A stretch of 64,000 nt of DNA. Source: Byssochlamys sp. IMV 00236. Its lineage: Eukaryota > Ascomycota > Eurotiomycetes > Eurotiales > Thermoascaceae. The stretch is taken from contig MSJH02000578.1 in assembly GCA_001931875.2 (NCBI GenBank), positions 62,001 through 126,000 on the forward strand. The letters run 5' to 3'. Every line of letters begins with the position of its first letter. Positions within the stretch are counted from its first letter, which is position 1. A program made the translations under genes and the position numbers. Below, in pieces: positions 25,025-36,970 of this stretch. The notes beneath the pieces were generated by a model, which was given only the letters and a program-made list of their open reading frames with translations, was not told the origin of the DNA and ran no database searches.

Positions 25025-26987
25025 TCATTGGGCGGAAATACCCAGGCGACTTTTCAGCATCAGGTATCTCTCATAGAGACCCAGCTTCAGCTCCACGCGG
25101 AGGTAACCAGCCCAGGCGTAGAGGAAGCGGAAGAAATTACGCGGCCACAACATGCTTCCGCATTCGCGGATCTTCTCCATCTGTTCATCGAAGACGCAGC
25201 GAGTGGCGTATCTTGCGAGAATGACGAACGTGCGAACAGGACCCTGGCGAGTGTGCAGGTTCTCGTCCAAGCTGCGCGTGAGGTCGTTGGTCTTGAGAAT
25301 CAGGAGCATCACTCTTGGTACTTGGCCCAGTAGTTCAACCAGCTGTTGGAGCATGCCGTCTCCCAACGCACCCGTGATCTCTTCCTTCTCCTCTGCAGTT
25401 CGAGTAGAGGTCACAGACTTCTTGGTCAAGACGGTATAGTCTCTGCCTGTGATGGCGCTAGCAAACAGGGGGAACTGCTCATCCGTGATGCCGGCCACCT
25501 CGCGAGAGTACTTGCGCATGTTGGGCACATCCGATTCAATGACAGCCAGCCAGAGTTTAGCATAGTTCCTACGCATGTCCCGTGGAATGTCACGGTACAA
25601 GCCATGGTCGTAGAGGATCACGTCGAAATTGGGAGAGCGGCGGTTAGGATTCTTGCGGATGGCGATGTTGCCGCCATGAGGATCGCAGTGCAAAGGCGCA
25701 TCTTCACCGAAGATCATCTTGTTGAAGATATGTGCCAGTGCAGCGGAAACTTCGTCGCGGTCGATGTTATTTGCGTCCAAATACGCCAGATCGTCCGGGC
25801 GGTGACCTGAGATAAATTCCATAACGAGAATGCGCTTCTGAGCCCACATGACTATTTATATCGATTAGTATGACAGCTGCTGACCATACGTTGAGGGGGC
25901 TCAACTCACCCTCTGGAATCACCAATGGCGCGCTGGAATTCTTCTTGAAGTATTCGCTCGCTCTCTTTGCATTCTCACCTTCCCTGCGAAAGTCCAATTC
26001 CTGGGGCAGGGAGAGATCCATTTCGCGGGACAGCCATTCGAGATCGTATTCGGGAAAGAATCGTTTGAGCGCGGCAAAGGTCATACGGGTAAGAGCCAGA
26101 TCCAGAGGAACCCATTCCGCTAGAGCAGGATGCTGCACCTTGACGGCCACCTTCTGCCCGGTCTCCTTCAGCGTGGCGATATGCACCTGCGCCAGGGAGG
26201 CAGCTCCGATCGGGGCGGACTCAAAGGATGAGAACAATTCATCAATGCTCTTTCCAGTATCCGCAACGAACATGGCCTCGACCGACTCGATGGAAGAGAC
26301 AGGGCACTTGTCTTGCAGCGGGATGAACGTGGTCGTCCACTCGAGCGGCAGAAGGTATCCCATACTGCTCAGGTGCTGGCCCAGCTTGATGAAAATAGAT
26401 CCATTCTTCTCGAGTACTCGCAAGGTCCGTTCAGCACAGCGCTTGTGGCAGGCGCGTAGCAACTCATTGCCTTCCTCGGGGGAGGATGCGGACGCTTTCT
26501 GGTTGAGGGTCGTTCGATAGCTAACAACGGACGTACATATCAGTAACCGCAACTACATACAACGCAGATATGACTTCCCCAACAAGAAATGCGACACTTA
26601 CTCGTTAATACATATAGCTAGCGCGCTCACAACCCGTCCTGACCTCTCCGCTGCCGCATAGCCATGCTTGATATCGTCCGAGAACGCCAGCGCCCCCGCG
26701 CCCAGTGCGCCACCAGCAGCCGCAAACTTGATCACGGTCTTACGCGACCGCTTCGAGTCTGATCGTCTGCCTGCATCGTTTATGCCTTCAGAAAGCCGTG
26801 TAGAATAACTTCTCGAGAAGGTGACCGTCCGTTGTTGTAGGCACCGCCGACATGTCCACGGGGCTCTAGAGCCGAATGGGAGACCTGTCGATGGCGAGAC
26901 TGAGGAGGACGACTTCGCGAATTGCTGAACGACCGCCGCAGGATCGAAACGAGACGCACTCAGCGGTATCCGGACTGGTGCTCTCAT
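25025..26987 (-). CDS. ABC1/ADCK1-type atypical kinase-like mitochondrial protein (Cqd2/Mcp2-like)
   Basis: Three exons: 26987-26602, 26520-25910 and 25851-25025, giving 607 residues. The N-terminus is Arg/Ser-rich without acidic residues for about 60 positions, a mitochondrial presequence. A short hydrophobic Gly/Ala segment (FAAAGGALGAGALAF) follows and may be a membrane span. The UbiB/ABC1 core shows FIKLGQHLSS (the KxGQ motif), APIGAASLAQVH (the Ala-rich loop), VAVKVQHP (the invariant Lys), LHCDPHGGN (catalytic loop) and VILYDHGLY (metal-binding Asp). Fungal relatives act at the inner membrane; yeast Cqd2/Mcp2 influences coenzyme Q distribution and lipid homeostasis. The ADCK1 subgroup is favoured by MGYLLPLEWT after the KxGQ motif. 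The frame is open upstream to 27059, but that begins with TTG; ATG at 26987 is used. Confidence 0.87.
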
Positions 26988-28252
26988 GATGATTGACACG
27001 ACGGCCGCTCTCCGGGGCGAAAAAGAGGCCAAGGTTTGCCGCAACAATCGAGAGAACAAAAGAAACTTCCCACGTGTCAGCTATTCGCGAAAGACGTCAG
27101 CCATCGTAGGTAGCCCGAGACGATGGATGGAGATATGGGAGGAGATGCGACGAAGCGCTCAAACGTCACAAGCCGAAAAGATTCTGCTGTGTCTTGAATC
27201 CGAGGTCAGGTCCTTTCTCGAATCTCGCCGTACCTTTTCGAGATCCACCGTGCGGGTCGGCATTCCGTCGGCCGATGCCGGCTTCAACTCGTCCCGTATT
27301 GAGCACTGTTGATGCTCATCTTTATATCTTCATTTAGAATTTTATTAGGGAAAATCAAAGTAGAGATCTAAGCTAGGCTCATAGGACCCCATCTGTGTTG
27401 GTATCTCTTTTTCCTGCTGGTTGTGGCACTTCATTCAACTTTGGTCAATGCTGAGGGCCTAGGATAGATATATACTTCCATTCCAGAGTCTGCATCACAA
27501 GTGTCGGGTCAACGGTAGAATAAAAAAGGGTGCATGCACGCATCCAGTCAGATGTCAAGGACTTGGATCTGAAGTAACCTGCGTGAGTATGCTATAGATG
27601 CAGGCGGTACCTTCTATCTACAATCCAGAAAGCTTGCTCACTGTCTCCAGTTATCATATAGTGACAATGCGAATTGCGACACCAATCATTTTTTTATACT
27701 CGTGGGCGTGATCGTCATACAGGGCATTAAAATCACGAAAAAAAGACAAATGACTCAAAAAAGAAGTCCTGGACATACATGCAGCCCCCGAAGGGAACAA
27801 AGACCAACAAAGCACTCCCTGGGAGGCTAACAAGGTGAAGCAACAGACAATCTGAGAGGAGGGAAAACAAAATTAAGCCTGCAAGTATCTGGACCGGAAA
27901 TCGACTTGAGAATAGTCGACCTTCCACCAGAACAGCATGCCCAGAGAGGAATATTGACATGTTAAAAAGTCGGATTAAACGAGAGTATGGGGACCACCGC
28001 GCAAGTAATGGAACAACAGAAGCATTTTTTAATGTCCCTTCAGGATGTGTAGTAACAAGAAAAAAAGACTGTAACCCGCCCAATGCGCCTGTGCTATGCA
28101 ACTCAGTGAGACAGATACTAGGTGTCAGCAGTGTGTGTTCCTTGAACCTTTATGAAAGAAGGACGGTAGATCCAGACCAAGCAAAATGAAGGGATTGAAG
28201 AAAAGGAATGCGCAAGAGAAACTATGGACAAAAGCCAATCGCTTTTTATAGT
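26988..28252. other. Gene-free region between the ABC1 gene start and the sepH stop
   Basis: 1.27 kb containing the ABC1 gene promoter on the left and sepH 3' sequence on the right. Short frames only; no domain, RNA gene or repeat recognised. Confidence 0.4.
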
Positions 28253-31200
28253 TCATGTCCACTCGGAGTCCACGTTGGCCCTTCGCCGACGTCCGTTCAA
28301 ATTGACGATCGATAAGCGACGAGTCGAAGGCTCCGGTGCCCTGTACTCGTCCGTGTTCAGGGATCCCACCTGGGGTACCCGGTTCGACATGCTGGACATT
28401 GCCCGCGGCAGCCGATTCCTGGCTGCCGCTGCACCACCGCTGCCTCCATGGGCGAACACAGGGCTGCTCCCATCTCGACTTGTCGGCCTGAGTCCCGCAG
28501 AGCCATTGAGACCGCTCCTGGTGTGTCGCGGAGTCTCACGTGGATCTAAGTAGCCCCTAGACTGGCTCGATCGGCTAACCTGAGGGCTCGAAGGCGTCGA
28601 ATGGCTCGATATGAGACTCGGAGAACTGTTAGAACCGCTTCTTCGCCTGGTAGGAGGCCTGCGCTTAGGAGCGCCCATGCTATCACTCTTTTCGCTAGAT
28701 CTGATGAGCTTTCCAGCCATGTCGCGTACTAGAATAGCAGGGTCGTTCTCCAATTCTCTGATAGCGTCGAGCAGACCATATCGTGCCAGGAGATCGCCTT
28801 GCTCTTCGCTCGAGTCACATATGCTCGAGATAATACGAAGTAGGTTAAGCCTAACTGCAGCCTTGTTGTGATGGAGTTTCTGCCCTAGGCGGGTGAAAAG
28901 ATCAGGTCGAGCGAGGGTTGACGCAATTGGGGGACTCAGCCGCAGCAGTTTCTGAAGTGGTTCGAGAAGATTTTCAAAGGCGTTGGCCTTGGAGATCGTT
29001 ACGCATCTGACAATAGCATCTGTGAAGGACGGCCTCTCATGGCGGTTATCCAGAAGGTGTTCTTCAACCTTGGCGGTCTCCTCTTGTAGCCTACACTGTG
29101 TTAGTGTTGACCGTATAGATACAGATACGGATGTATCGCTTACCAAGTGAAAATCGCATCCAAGGCCGTTACCTGCCAATAGGGATCGGAAAGAAGCGAG
29201 ATATAGAAAGCCAAGCCCTTGTTACGCCAGAGTTCTCGCCGTCCGACCTTTCCAGAATGGGCCATATCGCAGAGAATAGGTAGCGCGAACTCCTTGAGTG
29301 GTCGTTCCGTCTTAACAATCTTCTGCAGAAGAGGTATAATACCATTCAGTGCAGCATCTTCCTGCCTCGATTTACTCAGACGGCACATGTTGTAAATAGT
29401 ATTCAGGATCTGGTTAGAGACCTCCCGGAAGTGGGGGCCCTTCATGGTAGATCTTAGCAGCTCAGTTAGGACGTCGATAGCGTTCGAATTCTGCAGTGCG
29501 TCGAGTGTTGTCGAAAGCATGGAGAGGTTCTTGATGAACTTCAGCATCGTGATTTGATGTATAGGGGTCATGCGTCTTAGCTCCTTCAAGACCCCTTCAC
29601 AATTGGTCAGCGTTCTGCCTTGATTCAATGAATAATCTCATACTTACTGTGCAGGACAGTTCTCTCAGCGACCATCTCCTTGACATGGTTCTCAGCTTGA
29701 GAGAAGATGAAGAATATGTTGGCAATGCGACCCTCGCAAATCTCAGCCAACTCTCCTTCCTCATCGAGCACTCTGCTGAGAACGAGAGATAGGGGATCGA
29801 GAACAGAATTTCGAGACAGAATCCGGCAGAAGTCGTTCTTGGGAGTCGAACCCTAAAAAGTATTATCAGCCCACTGAGACTATCCATATAAAAGTCCGTC
29901 AAACTCACCTGCAATTCGAACACGCTCCATATACCGTTAACACCGATAAGAACAAGGTCCCGCTCATCTTCATAGTCATCCTCCAAGAACTCCACTAGAA
30001 CATTGAGACCACCTGCGCTCACAAACATTTGAAGGGTTAGAGTGGACGTCTGATACATCTGCTGCACAAACGCTGCCGCTTCGAGTCGAATTTCGCGCGG
30101 ATACTTCTTCGAAGCAAATTCGTTGATGATGGGAATACCTCCCACGAAACACAGGTTTTCTTGGATCTCATAGTCATTGTAGATGATCGCGTTAACGATT
30201 TTCAGAAGGTTAGAAATGACATCCCGACGACGACATGTATCCAGGATCTCCAAGATAGGAAGCATTCCGTGCGCGCTGATGATGACGTTCTTAGTGTCCG
30301 GAAGATCGCAGAATATTGTGAGTAGTTGCTCGGAAATATCGGCGAGAACATCATCATCTTGGGAAGTCTTCAATGAGCTAACAAGACCCTCCACTTGATT
30401 CCTGAGCCGAGCATATTTGTCACGGGCAATGTTAGCCTCGAGATCCATCTCGTCAAATCCTTCCTCAAGCTGAGCGAAGGGGTCATCCTCATCGTCCTGG
30501 TCACCAAGCCAGGAGTTGCTAGAGAGCTTCGAGCTGAGAAGTAAGGTGCTTTTATCAGAGCCTCCATCGCTGTCGGGCTTTTCCAGAAGGCCTTCCTCAG
30601 CACCAAGGATATCTGAAAAGTCCTCGTCTTTCTCATTTTCAGCAAACTTTTGTATTTCTATTGATGACCGTGTCCGTTTGACAGAAAGCCGTTTCCTCAG
30701 CGACGGCTTTGGGTCTACGCTGTTGCCCGGAGGTGCAAAGGAAGTCCGCACTCTGCCTTTGAGATCAGGAGCATCCATCAACGCAGTCTGGGGGGTATCA
30801 TCATCCACAAACTGCAATTTGGTCAGTCTCGTGTATCTACAGAAGACCTCACATGGTGGCTTACCTGGAAAGCGTTTAGTTTCTTCTCCAAGACGTCCTC
30901 ATCATCGACGATCAGGTCGGAATAGTCCTCGACGGAGCTCTCCGAATAGAACTCAGTGGGACGAGGCTGCCTTGCAGGGGGAGGAGGGGGAGTTTGAGTT
31001 ATGACTGGTACGCTCGTGATGGCAGGAAGTGCGCTTTTCGTTGGCCTATGCCGCACAGGACTTCTCCGGAGACTTCTCTCTTCATCCGAAGCTTTGCGCA
31101 GGTAGGGTCGAATAGTCTGAAGAGGATCAGCCTCACCGGCGCTCCTAAGGCTCATAGAGGAATCTCCCTCATCAAAACTATCCGAAATGTCCTTCATTGT

Positions 31201-32820
31201 GGTCCCATCAAGCGATGCGAAAGCCTTGAGCTTCTCGGAGGAGAGCATGCCACCAAAATTATCCTGAGGTTTGAACTGCGGCATTTTAAGCGCACTTGGC
31301 GAGATAGCCGTTGCGAAATCATCGTCCCAGTTGTCATCCGTTCCTTCGGGTGAGCGAAACTTATCCGCCGTACTCTTTGAGACAGCTGTCGATGCTGAGT
31401 CCTTCGCAGGAGTGATAAGATGTAGGTCTGGGCGAGCAGGCGCTGGGCTGTTGTGGTCAAACCTCACCGTCCGGCGTAACGTACCGGTATCAGGGGACCT
31501 TAGAGCCTCGTTCCATTCCTGGACACTGCGGACAGCTTCCTCGTATTCAGTAGACTTCTTCGGTACGACTGAATCAGTCCTGCGTGCATTGACAATCCAA
31601 GGATGTTTTAGCAGCTTGCGAGCAGATACTCGAAGATTGGGGTCCTTCTGGAAGCATTGCATGAGGAAGTCTTTCACGGCCTGGATAAGTTAGAATTATT
31701 ATTGCGGCAAAAAGAGGCCAACGGTCCTTACCGGAGAAGCACCCTGCGGGAGCGGAGGATGGTCATCATTGACAATGCGAAACAGTGCTGGCATAGGCTG
31801 TAGCTTCCAGTACGGAGGCTTGCCTTCTAACAACTCTATCACCGTACAGCCAAGACTCCAGATATCTGAGGCTGTTGTAGCCCCGGACAGTTCAATCACT
31901 TCTGGAGCCATCCAATAGGGTGTACCGACGACACTACTCTCGTGGAGACCAGTAGTACGACTCGCCACACCGAAGTCTGCTAGTTTTACGAGACCTTCCT
32001 TGGTGGTGAGGATGTTGGCGCCCTTAATATCTCTGTGGATGACACCCTGTTCATGCAGATACAAAAGCCCATGGAGGACCTGGGACATATATAGTCCGAC
32101 CAGATTCTCCGGGAAGCGGCCGAAGTTTTTCGAAATTGAGTGCAAGGAGCCATTCTCACAGTACCTGGCTACGGTCAGTCTATCGTGAGGCTTCATATGA
32201 TGGGGTACGTTACATACTCGAGGATAATGTTTAAAGTTTCGGCTGACTTCACAAACCCATGGTACTTGACAATGTTTGGATGCTGAGAAAGACAGGTTAG
32301 TTATTGACCCACGGTTCCTGCTTATCGCCCCTCCCCCTTGAGTTGCAAGACTTACATCCAGGTTCTTCAGGAGATCAATCTCTAGCTGTAGTGTAGTGTA
32401 CGTGGTCAGCAACCAGTCTTGGTGTGGGTTCGTGGAAAAGCATCGTAGATGCGCACCATAATAACTCGTAGCTCACTCTTAGGGAGATCAGCAAGCCGGA
32501 TCTGCTTAACAGCGACAGTTTCTCCCGTATTCCAGTTCAATGCTCGATAGACTGAACCGAAGGCACCCTTCCCCAGACAGTCACCCAATTGCTGCACGAT
32601 TATCCCACGTCAGCTTTGATGAGTCGGATCCCACAATAGCCAATGCACGTACGTAGTCCTTGAGCTCTGCGACATCCTTGGCAGATGACTTTGAAGTCCT
32701 TTCCTCCTTGCCTGTACTCGTTCCTGGTCTTGGATGTCGCGATTTCGCCGGTGTACCTGGAGTGCGTGATGCCGGAGGCTGAGCCTCGTCTCCATCGCTG
32801 GAGCGCGGTACCATGGCCAT
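28253..32820 (-). CDS. sepH: SepH/Cdc7-type septation initiation network protein kinase
   Basis: Ten exons: 32820-32653, 32591-32457, 32385-32356, 32282-32218, 32164-31732, 31680-30865, 30811-29909, 29852-29648, 29594-29144 and 29090-28253. They give 1347 residues, which fits Aspergillus SepH. The kinase domain starts at about residue 56: glycine loop GKGAFGSVY (63-71), ATP-binding K85, HRDIKGAN with catalytic D178, DFG D196 and APE in [12 protein letters not shown] Ser/Pro-rich linker includes the acidic DDNWDDDF segment. The C-terminal half (about 680-1190) is made of armadillo-like helical repeats, ending in a Ser/Arg-rich tail. The kinase acts at the spindle pole body in the septation initiation network upstream of the Sid1-Sid2 pathway; SepH is needed for septation in A. 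nidulans. All junctions keep phase, including a 30-nt exon (32385-32356). Exon 4 uses a gtatgt donor that restores ILEYCENGSL. Confidence 0.93.
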
Positions 32821-33615
32821 AGATTGGCCAAAGAAATTCGCTTCCCAATATCAAACTCAGAAGTGAAGACCGCCCGGTACGACGTTATGCAAAGTAGATC
32901 TCGTGTGATGGATGGTGACCGTCATGTCAGGAAAGTACCGAACGAAAGCACAAACACTGTGCGAATGTCGGTTGAATCCGGGTGAAAATGCGCACGAGAT
33001 CAGACGAATTACGCGAACACTGTGTTTTGGTATTAATTCGGGGTATATGAAGGACCCCTGCTCTCGCGTCCGTGAAAGCTTCTGCGGGCGCACACGTTGT
33101 TGCACATCAGAGACCTGTTCCCATTCAGAGCCGTAAAAGGCCATTCAGTCAGCCCCATCGAGCACTTAGATAGGGATAGAAATGGAAATGAGCAGAATTC
33201 AAAACTGACCGTGGCGTGCTGTAGATATGTCTCCAACAGGCAAATTGTTGTGTCTCAGCACTTTCGGCCTCCGCAAGTGAGCATTTGGCAGGGGAGATGA
33301 CGCAGTCGGGATCTTCCTCCCCCAGCTCCGATAGCCCTAAAGTCGACCCATAAAACTATGCCTACGGAACGCTAGCAACAGATCGAGACGTAGCTCGATG
33401 GAGTAGCTCTAGAAGGTCCTATCTAGCGTAGTAGTCTCATGTAGTGAATGGGATTATTCTTGACTTGAGCCTCTTCTTTATCTTGTAGTATGTACACTCT
33501 TTCTATGCGGGGATATCCCTTGTTCCACATTCCAGCCAAAACAAAAGCCATCCAAACGGAGTAAACAAGCGCATGTTTGGTGACTGGATGCTAAAGATTT
33601 GGTAGATTATTCCTC
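32821..33615. other. Upstream region of sepH
   Basis: 795 nt between the sepH start and the FOL3 stop, both on the minus strand. It holds the sepH promoter. No other gene seen. Confidence 0.45.
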
Positions 33616-34866
33616 CTATAGATCTTTCTTACTCTCTCGGAGTAGACGGAGGACATCCGAGACCAAGTAGAGACTGCCCGCTATCACCAACGGACCGCCT
33701 TGTGATGTAGTACTCGCCCAATTGAGGGCTCCAACGATGTCGGTATCGAAATTCTTGGTCTTCCCAATTCCTTCGATATCTTGTATAGACGTGATGAGTT
33801 CAGACGGATCGACCGCTTTCACCCACGGCATGCCGTCAACCGGGCCAAAAGCAACAGTCGCGACGTTATCTCCAGGCTTGATGATTGGATGAAATAGTCC
33901 TTTGAGGTCTTTCCCGCGTGATGCTGCGACAACCCAAGTAACATTACGGCCAGTCTGGCGTAGTTTGCGATCGACGTGGTGTCCCAGGACCTCAGCGGAT
34001 TGGGCATTGTGGGCACCATCCAACAGGACGGGTCCCTGACGAGCAACCAAAGGGTCTAGAGCAACCGTTTGTAGGCGGCCTGGCCATTGGACTTTCGAGA
34101 GCTCCGGTAGTAGAGCATCTACTGTGAGTTCAGGTCGGATTCGAGGGAGGCACGTTTTCAGAGCCGCAATGGCGCAGCAAATGTTAGCCTGTTGATGAGG
34201 CTCAAGATCGAGCTCTTGAAACATACGGGGAAGCAGTGACGACAGTCCGTCCGCTGTCTCCGGTCTGACGAATACGGACTCTATATCCAGTTCTCTGACT
34301 CGGTCCTTTATGACACGGATTGCTTCCGGCAGATTTGTGCCGTCGATGACACAAGGGACACCGGGTTTCAAGATACCGGCTTTTTCTCGAGTGATACTCT
34401 CAATCGAGTCCCCCAACAAGGACTGGTGATCGAGGCCGATTTTGCAGATGACCGACACCAACACGTCCCTAAGAATATTCGTTGCATCCAAACGACCTCC
34501 CATTCCCACCTCCACCACCCCAACTTCGACTTGTTCATGGTTAAAGATCTCGAACGCGGTCGCCGTCAGCAATTCAAACTCGCTGGCCCCAATCCCCAGG
34601 CTTTCGTCCCGTCGCTTGACCTGTTCCTCGATTTGACGGAAGAGTGATTCTTGGACAACCTTTTCGTCGATAGTTATGCAGTCCCAGCGGTCGATCAGAT
34701 GGGGAGAAGTAAAACGGCCGCAACGAACGCCGCCAGCGGTGAGCAGCGCGGACAGGTATGCAGTCGTGGACCCTTTTCCGTTCGTACCAGCCACATGGAT
34801 AGCTCTCCATGGAATCACCGTATGCTGGAGGAGACGGGATATTCTGCTCAAGCCTAGCTCAATCAT
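33616..34866 (-). CDS. fol3: Dihydrofolate synthase (FolC/Mur ligase family, Fol3-like)
   Basis: A single exon of 416 residues. The P-loop GTNGKGST (27-34) for ATP binding and the FTSPHLIDRWD motif define folylpolyglutamate/dihydrofolate synthases. GGRLDATNIL, GLDHQSLLGDSIESI, REKAGILKPGVP and LLDGAHNAQS complete the Mur-ligase-like core and C-terminal domain. The protein starts directly with IELGLSRISRLLQ and is about 416 residues, like yeast Fol3 (dihydrofolate synthase, about 430) and shorter than the Met7-type polyglutamate synthase with its leader. It joins dihydropteroate to glutamate in folate synthesis, probably in the cytosol or mitochondrion; no clear presequence is visible. ATG at 34866 lies at the conserved N-terminus. 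Confidence 0.9.
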   Translation of the reverse strand: MIELGLSRISRLLQHTVIPWRAIHVAGTNGKGSTTAYLSALLTAGGVRCGRFTSPHLIDRWDCITIDEKVVQESLFRQIEEQVKRRDESLGIGASEFELLTATAFEIFNHEQVEVGVVEVGMGGRLDATNILRDVLVSVICKIGLDHQSLLGDSIESITREKAGILKPGVPCVIDGTNLPEAIRVIKDRVRELDIESVFVRPETADGLSSLLPRMFQELDLEPHQQANICCAIAALKTCLPRIRPELTVDALLPELSKVQWPGRLQTVALDPLVARQGPVLLDGAHNAQSAEVLGHHVDRKLRQTGRNVTWVVAASRGKDLKGLFHPIIKPGDNVATVAFGPVDGMPWVKAVDPSELITSIQDIEGIGKTKNFDTDIVGALNWASTTSQGGPLVIAGSLYLVSDVLRLLRESKKDL

Positions 34867-35701
34867 TGTCCCAGGCGGAAAGTTGTTCGAGGTTGCTCTG
34901 ACTCAGTCTGCGCATGGCTCACGTCTGGTGTGGGGTACCGACAAGTGGGATGCGACACCTCAACTGCGATACCAGCAGTCCAGCAGAATATTAGGGAGCT
35001 CAATTGAATATGATATTCGTCATAGGGGACGGCATGGTGCCGTGAATTTGTCGCATGTCTTTTCGCATATTTTCGGCGCCGGAGCTTATCAGAGGTTCAA
35101 CGGTGACAGTTTATGCCTAAGGCATAAACACACGTAATCCACGAGCGAGCCGCCGTATCGCATACAAAATACGGAGTACTAGACAAATCAATATAGATTT
35201 CCTTTTATGTTATTATTTAGCGCCTCTCTCCGATTCCTTCATAAAGGTAATATTAGATGATATAGTATGATCTAGTGATTCTATATTAGTGACATTTCTA
35301 AGCAGGCTGAAGCTGTCAAACTGATTAGAGGTTTTGATTATTCCATAGGTACCTACCTAGGTAGTATAAAGTGATGGTATAGAGGTCTGTGACCTTCCTA
35401 CGGCAAAGGATTGCGGCGTAGGTCTGCCCTTTATATTCATAGTAACGCATACTAAACTAACTAGTTAACCTGTAATTAACTGGTTCACTACTCCGATCGG
35501 TCAATATGGGAGCCTTTTTAGCTGTTGATTATCTCATACCACGCCTAGCTATCGCAAATGAAGGTCATTATTTGGCTAAATTCCCGCTGTATATGTACAG
35601 ATGGTTATATGACCTAGTTCGACATCCCTACCCTAAAGCACTCATAGATAGTCTATGGCGGAATCCCTACCCTATTGCATGCTTCTCTTGTTCGGATCAG
35701 C
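34867..35701. other. Gene-free AT-rich region upstream of fol3
   Basis: 835 nt. The first part likely holds the fol3 promoter; the rest is strongly AT-rich with short TAG/CTA repeats. Contains a TACGGAGTAC copy. It marks the border between the housekeeping genes on its left and the more accessory genes to its right. Confidence 0.4.
35170..35179. repeat. Copy of dispersed 9-mer TACGGAGTA
   Basis: TACGGAGTAC inside the AT-rich gap; third of four exact copies in the window. Confidence 0.7.
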
Positions 35702-36970
35702 CTATCTCGCAGGATCAGCAGGTGTACCTTCTGAGAATGGCGTACTGAGGAAGCGGTCGACAGGAACTTCTTCAGGCACATAAAAAGGGAGAGGGCGACC
35801 ACATATCGGACGATCACGTCTCGGACGACCACATATCAGACGACCACATATCAGACCAAGGGGCCATATGACATTTGTCAGTCTTCGTATCGTTGCAAAA
35901 TCGCGCTCTTCCACTGCTTGGTCCATAGATGCTTGTTGGAGAACATCCAATTCGGGGCACTTTATGACAGTGCCGTTGTCGATAAGGAGGTGAGCCATTT
36001 CATAGTTCTGACTGCCCGCAGCAGAGAGCAACGCGCCGCCGCCTCCAGCACGAGCTGGATCCGCACCATACTCGAAAAGCAGACTGACCATTGCTGTTCT
36101 TTGACCTTTCATGTCCTGATTTGGAAAATCATCGGGTCTGGCAGCGCTAGCAAGCGGGCCCTTTCGGTCACTATTCACGATATTTGGATTCGCCCCTGCC
36201 GCCAGAAGGAGCTTTAGCGTTGACACTCTCCTGTACCATGCCGCCGTATCCAGAGCAGTGGTGCTAAGATCGTGGAAGAATATCCCACCGTGATGTATGG
36301 AATTAACGTCGGCGCCACTGGCTATAAGCATACGCGCAATCTCCTCATTTCCAGAGCATTCCGCATAGGACATTAGTGTTCGAGAAATCTCCTGATGTAT
36401 GATGCCGCGCGACAAGGGATCTCGCTTTTCTCCGTCCTGCAACAGCAGCTTGACTATCTCTGAATGTTCCCGCCGTGCAGCGCAGCAAATAATGGTCATA
36501 TCTTTGGCTGTGTGCCACGGATTCACGCCTCGGTCTAGTAGTAACTTCACCACATCAATTCTGTTCGCTGATACTGCGAACAGCAGCATGTTGTTATAGT
36601 TCAAATCTGTCAGCCGGGTGCTCATTCCCTCGTCCAGTAAGATCTTGACAATACTGGTGCAACCGTTGGATGCTGCTATGTTGATCGGGTGACTCTCATT
36701 CGGCCCATACATTGCGTCCCATAACGCCTCAGAATAAACATCAGCGCCCCCTCTGAGCAATTTCTGTAAGGTCCTCGATTGGCCATACTGCGCTGCCCAC
36801 GTTAAGGCGGGTGCTGGCTCATAACGTCGCACATGATACCGATAGAGAAAGGAATTCAACAAAGAATAAAGTGCGCGATTTGCTTGAGCTAGAGCATTAA
36901 TGGTTGACTGTGAATCTGAGGTCTCTGCGATTATCAGGATAATCTCAGTGGGCAGTGTAGAAAAATGCAT
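35702..36970 (-). CDS. Ankyrin-repeat protein with F-box-like N-terminus
   Basis: A single exon of 422 residues. Residues 1-45 (MHFSTLPTEIILIIAETS and following helices) look like the F-box-like motif LPxEIxxxI often found at the start of fungal ankyrin proteins; such proteins may link substrates to SCF ubiquitin ligases. About eight ankyrin units follow from residue 55 to 360, for example HPINIAASNGCTSIVKILLD, NRIDVVKLLLDRGVNP, EEIARMLIASGADVNS and RRVSTLKLLLAAGANPN. The last 50 residues depart from this and include four five-residue units, LICGR, LICGR, PRRDR and PICGR, encoded by a 15-bp tandem repeat. The first true ATG is at 36970; the frame extends two codons further with a TTG. Large, rapidly evolving ankyrin families are common in these fungi; the target is unknown. 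Confidence 0.8.
   Translation of the reverse strand: MHFSTLPTEIILIIAETSDSQSTINALAQANRALYSLLNSFLYRYHVRRYEPAPALTWAAQYGQSRTLQKLLRGGADVYSEALWDAMYGPNESHPINIAASNGCTSIVKILLDEGMSTRLTDLNYNNMLLFAVSANRIDVVKLLLDRGVNPWHTAKDMTIICCAARREHSEIVKLLLQDGEKRDPLSRGIIHQEISRTLMSYAECSGNEEIARMLIASGADVNSIHHGGIFFHDLSTTALDTAAWYRRVSTLKLLLAAGANPNIVNSDRKGPLASAARPDDFPNQDMKGQRTAMVSLLFEYGADPARAGGGGALLSAAGSQNYEMAHLLIDNGTVIKCPELDVLQQASMDQAVEERDFATIRRLTNVIWPLGLICGRLICGRPRRDRPICGRPLPFYVPEEVPVDRFLSTPFSEGTPADPAR
35796..35855. repeat. 15-bp tandem repeat, four units, within coding sequence
   Basis: Units CGACCACATATCGGA, CGATCACGTCTCGGA, CGACCACATATCAGA and CGACCACATATCAGA lie end to end. The length is a multiple of three, so the ankyrin gene frame stays open through it. 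Confidence 0.9.
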
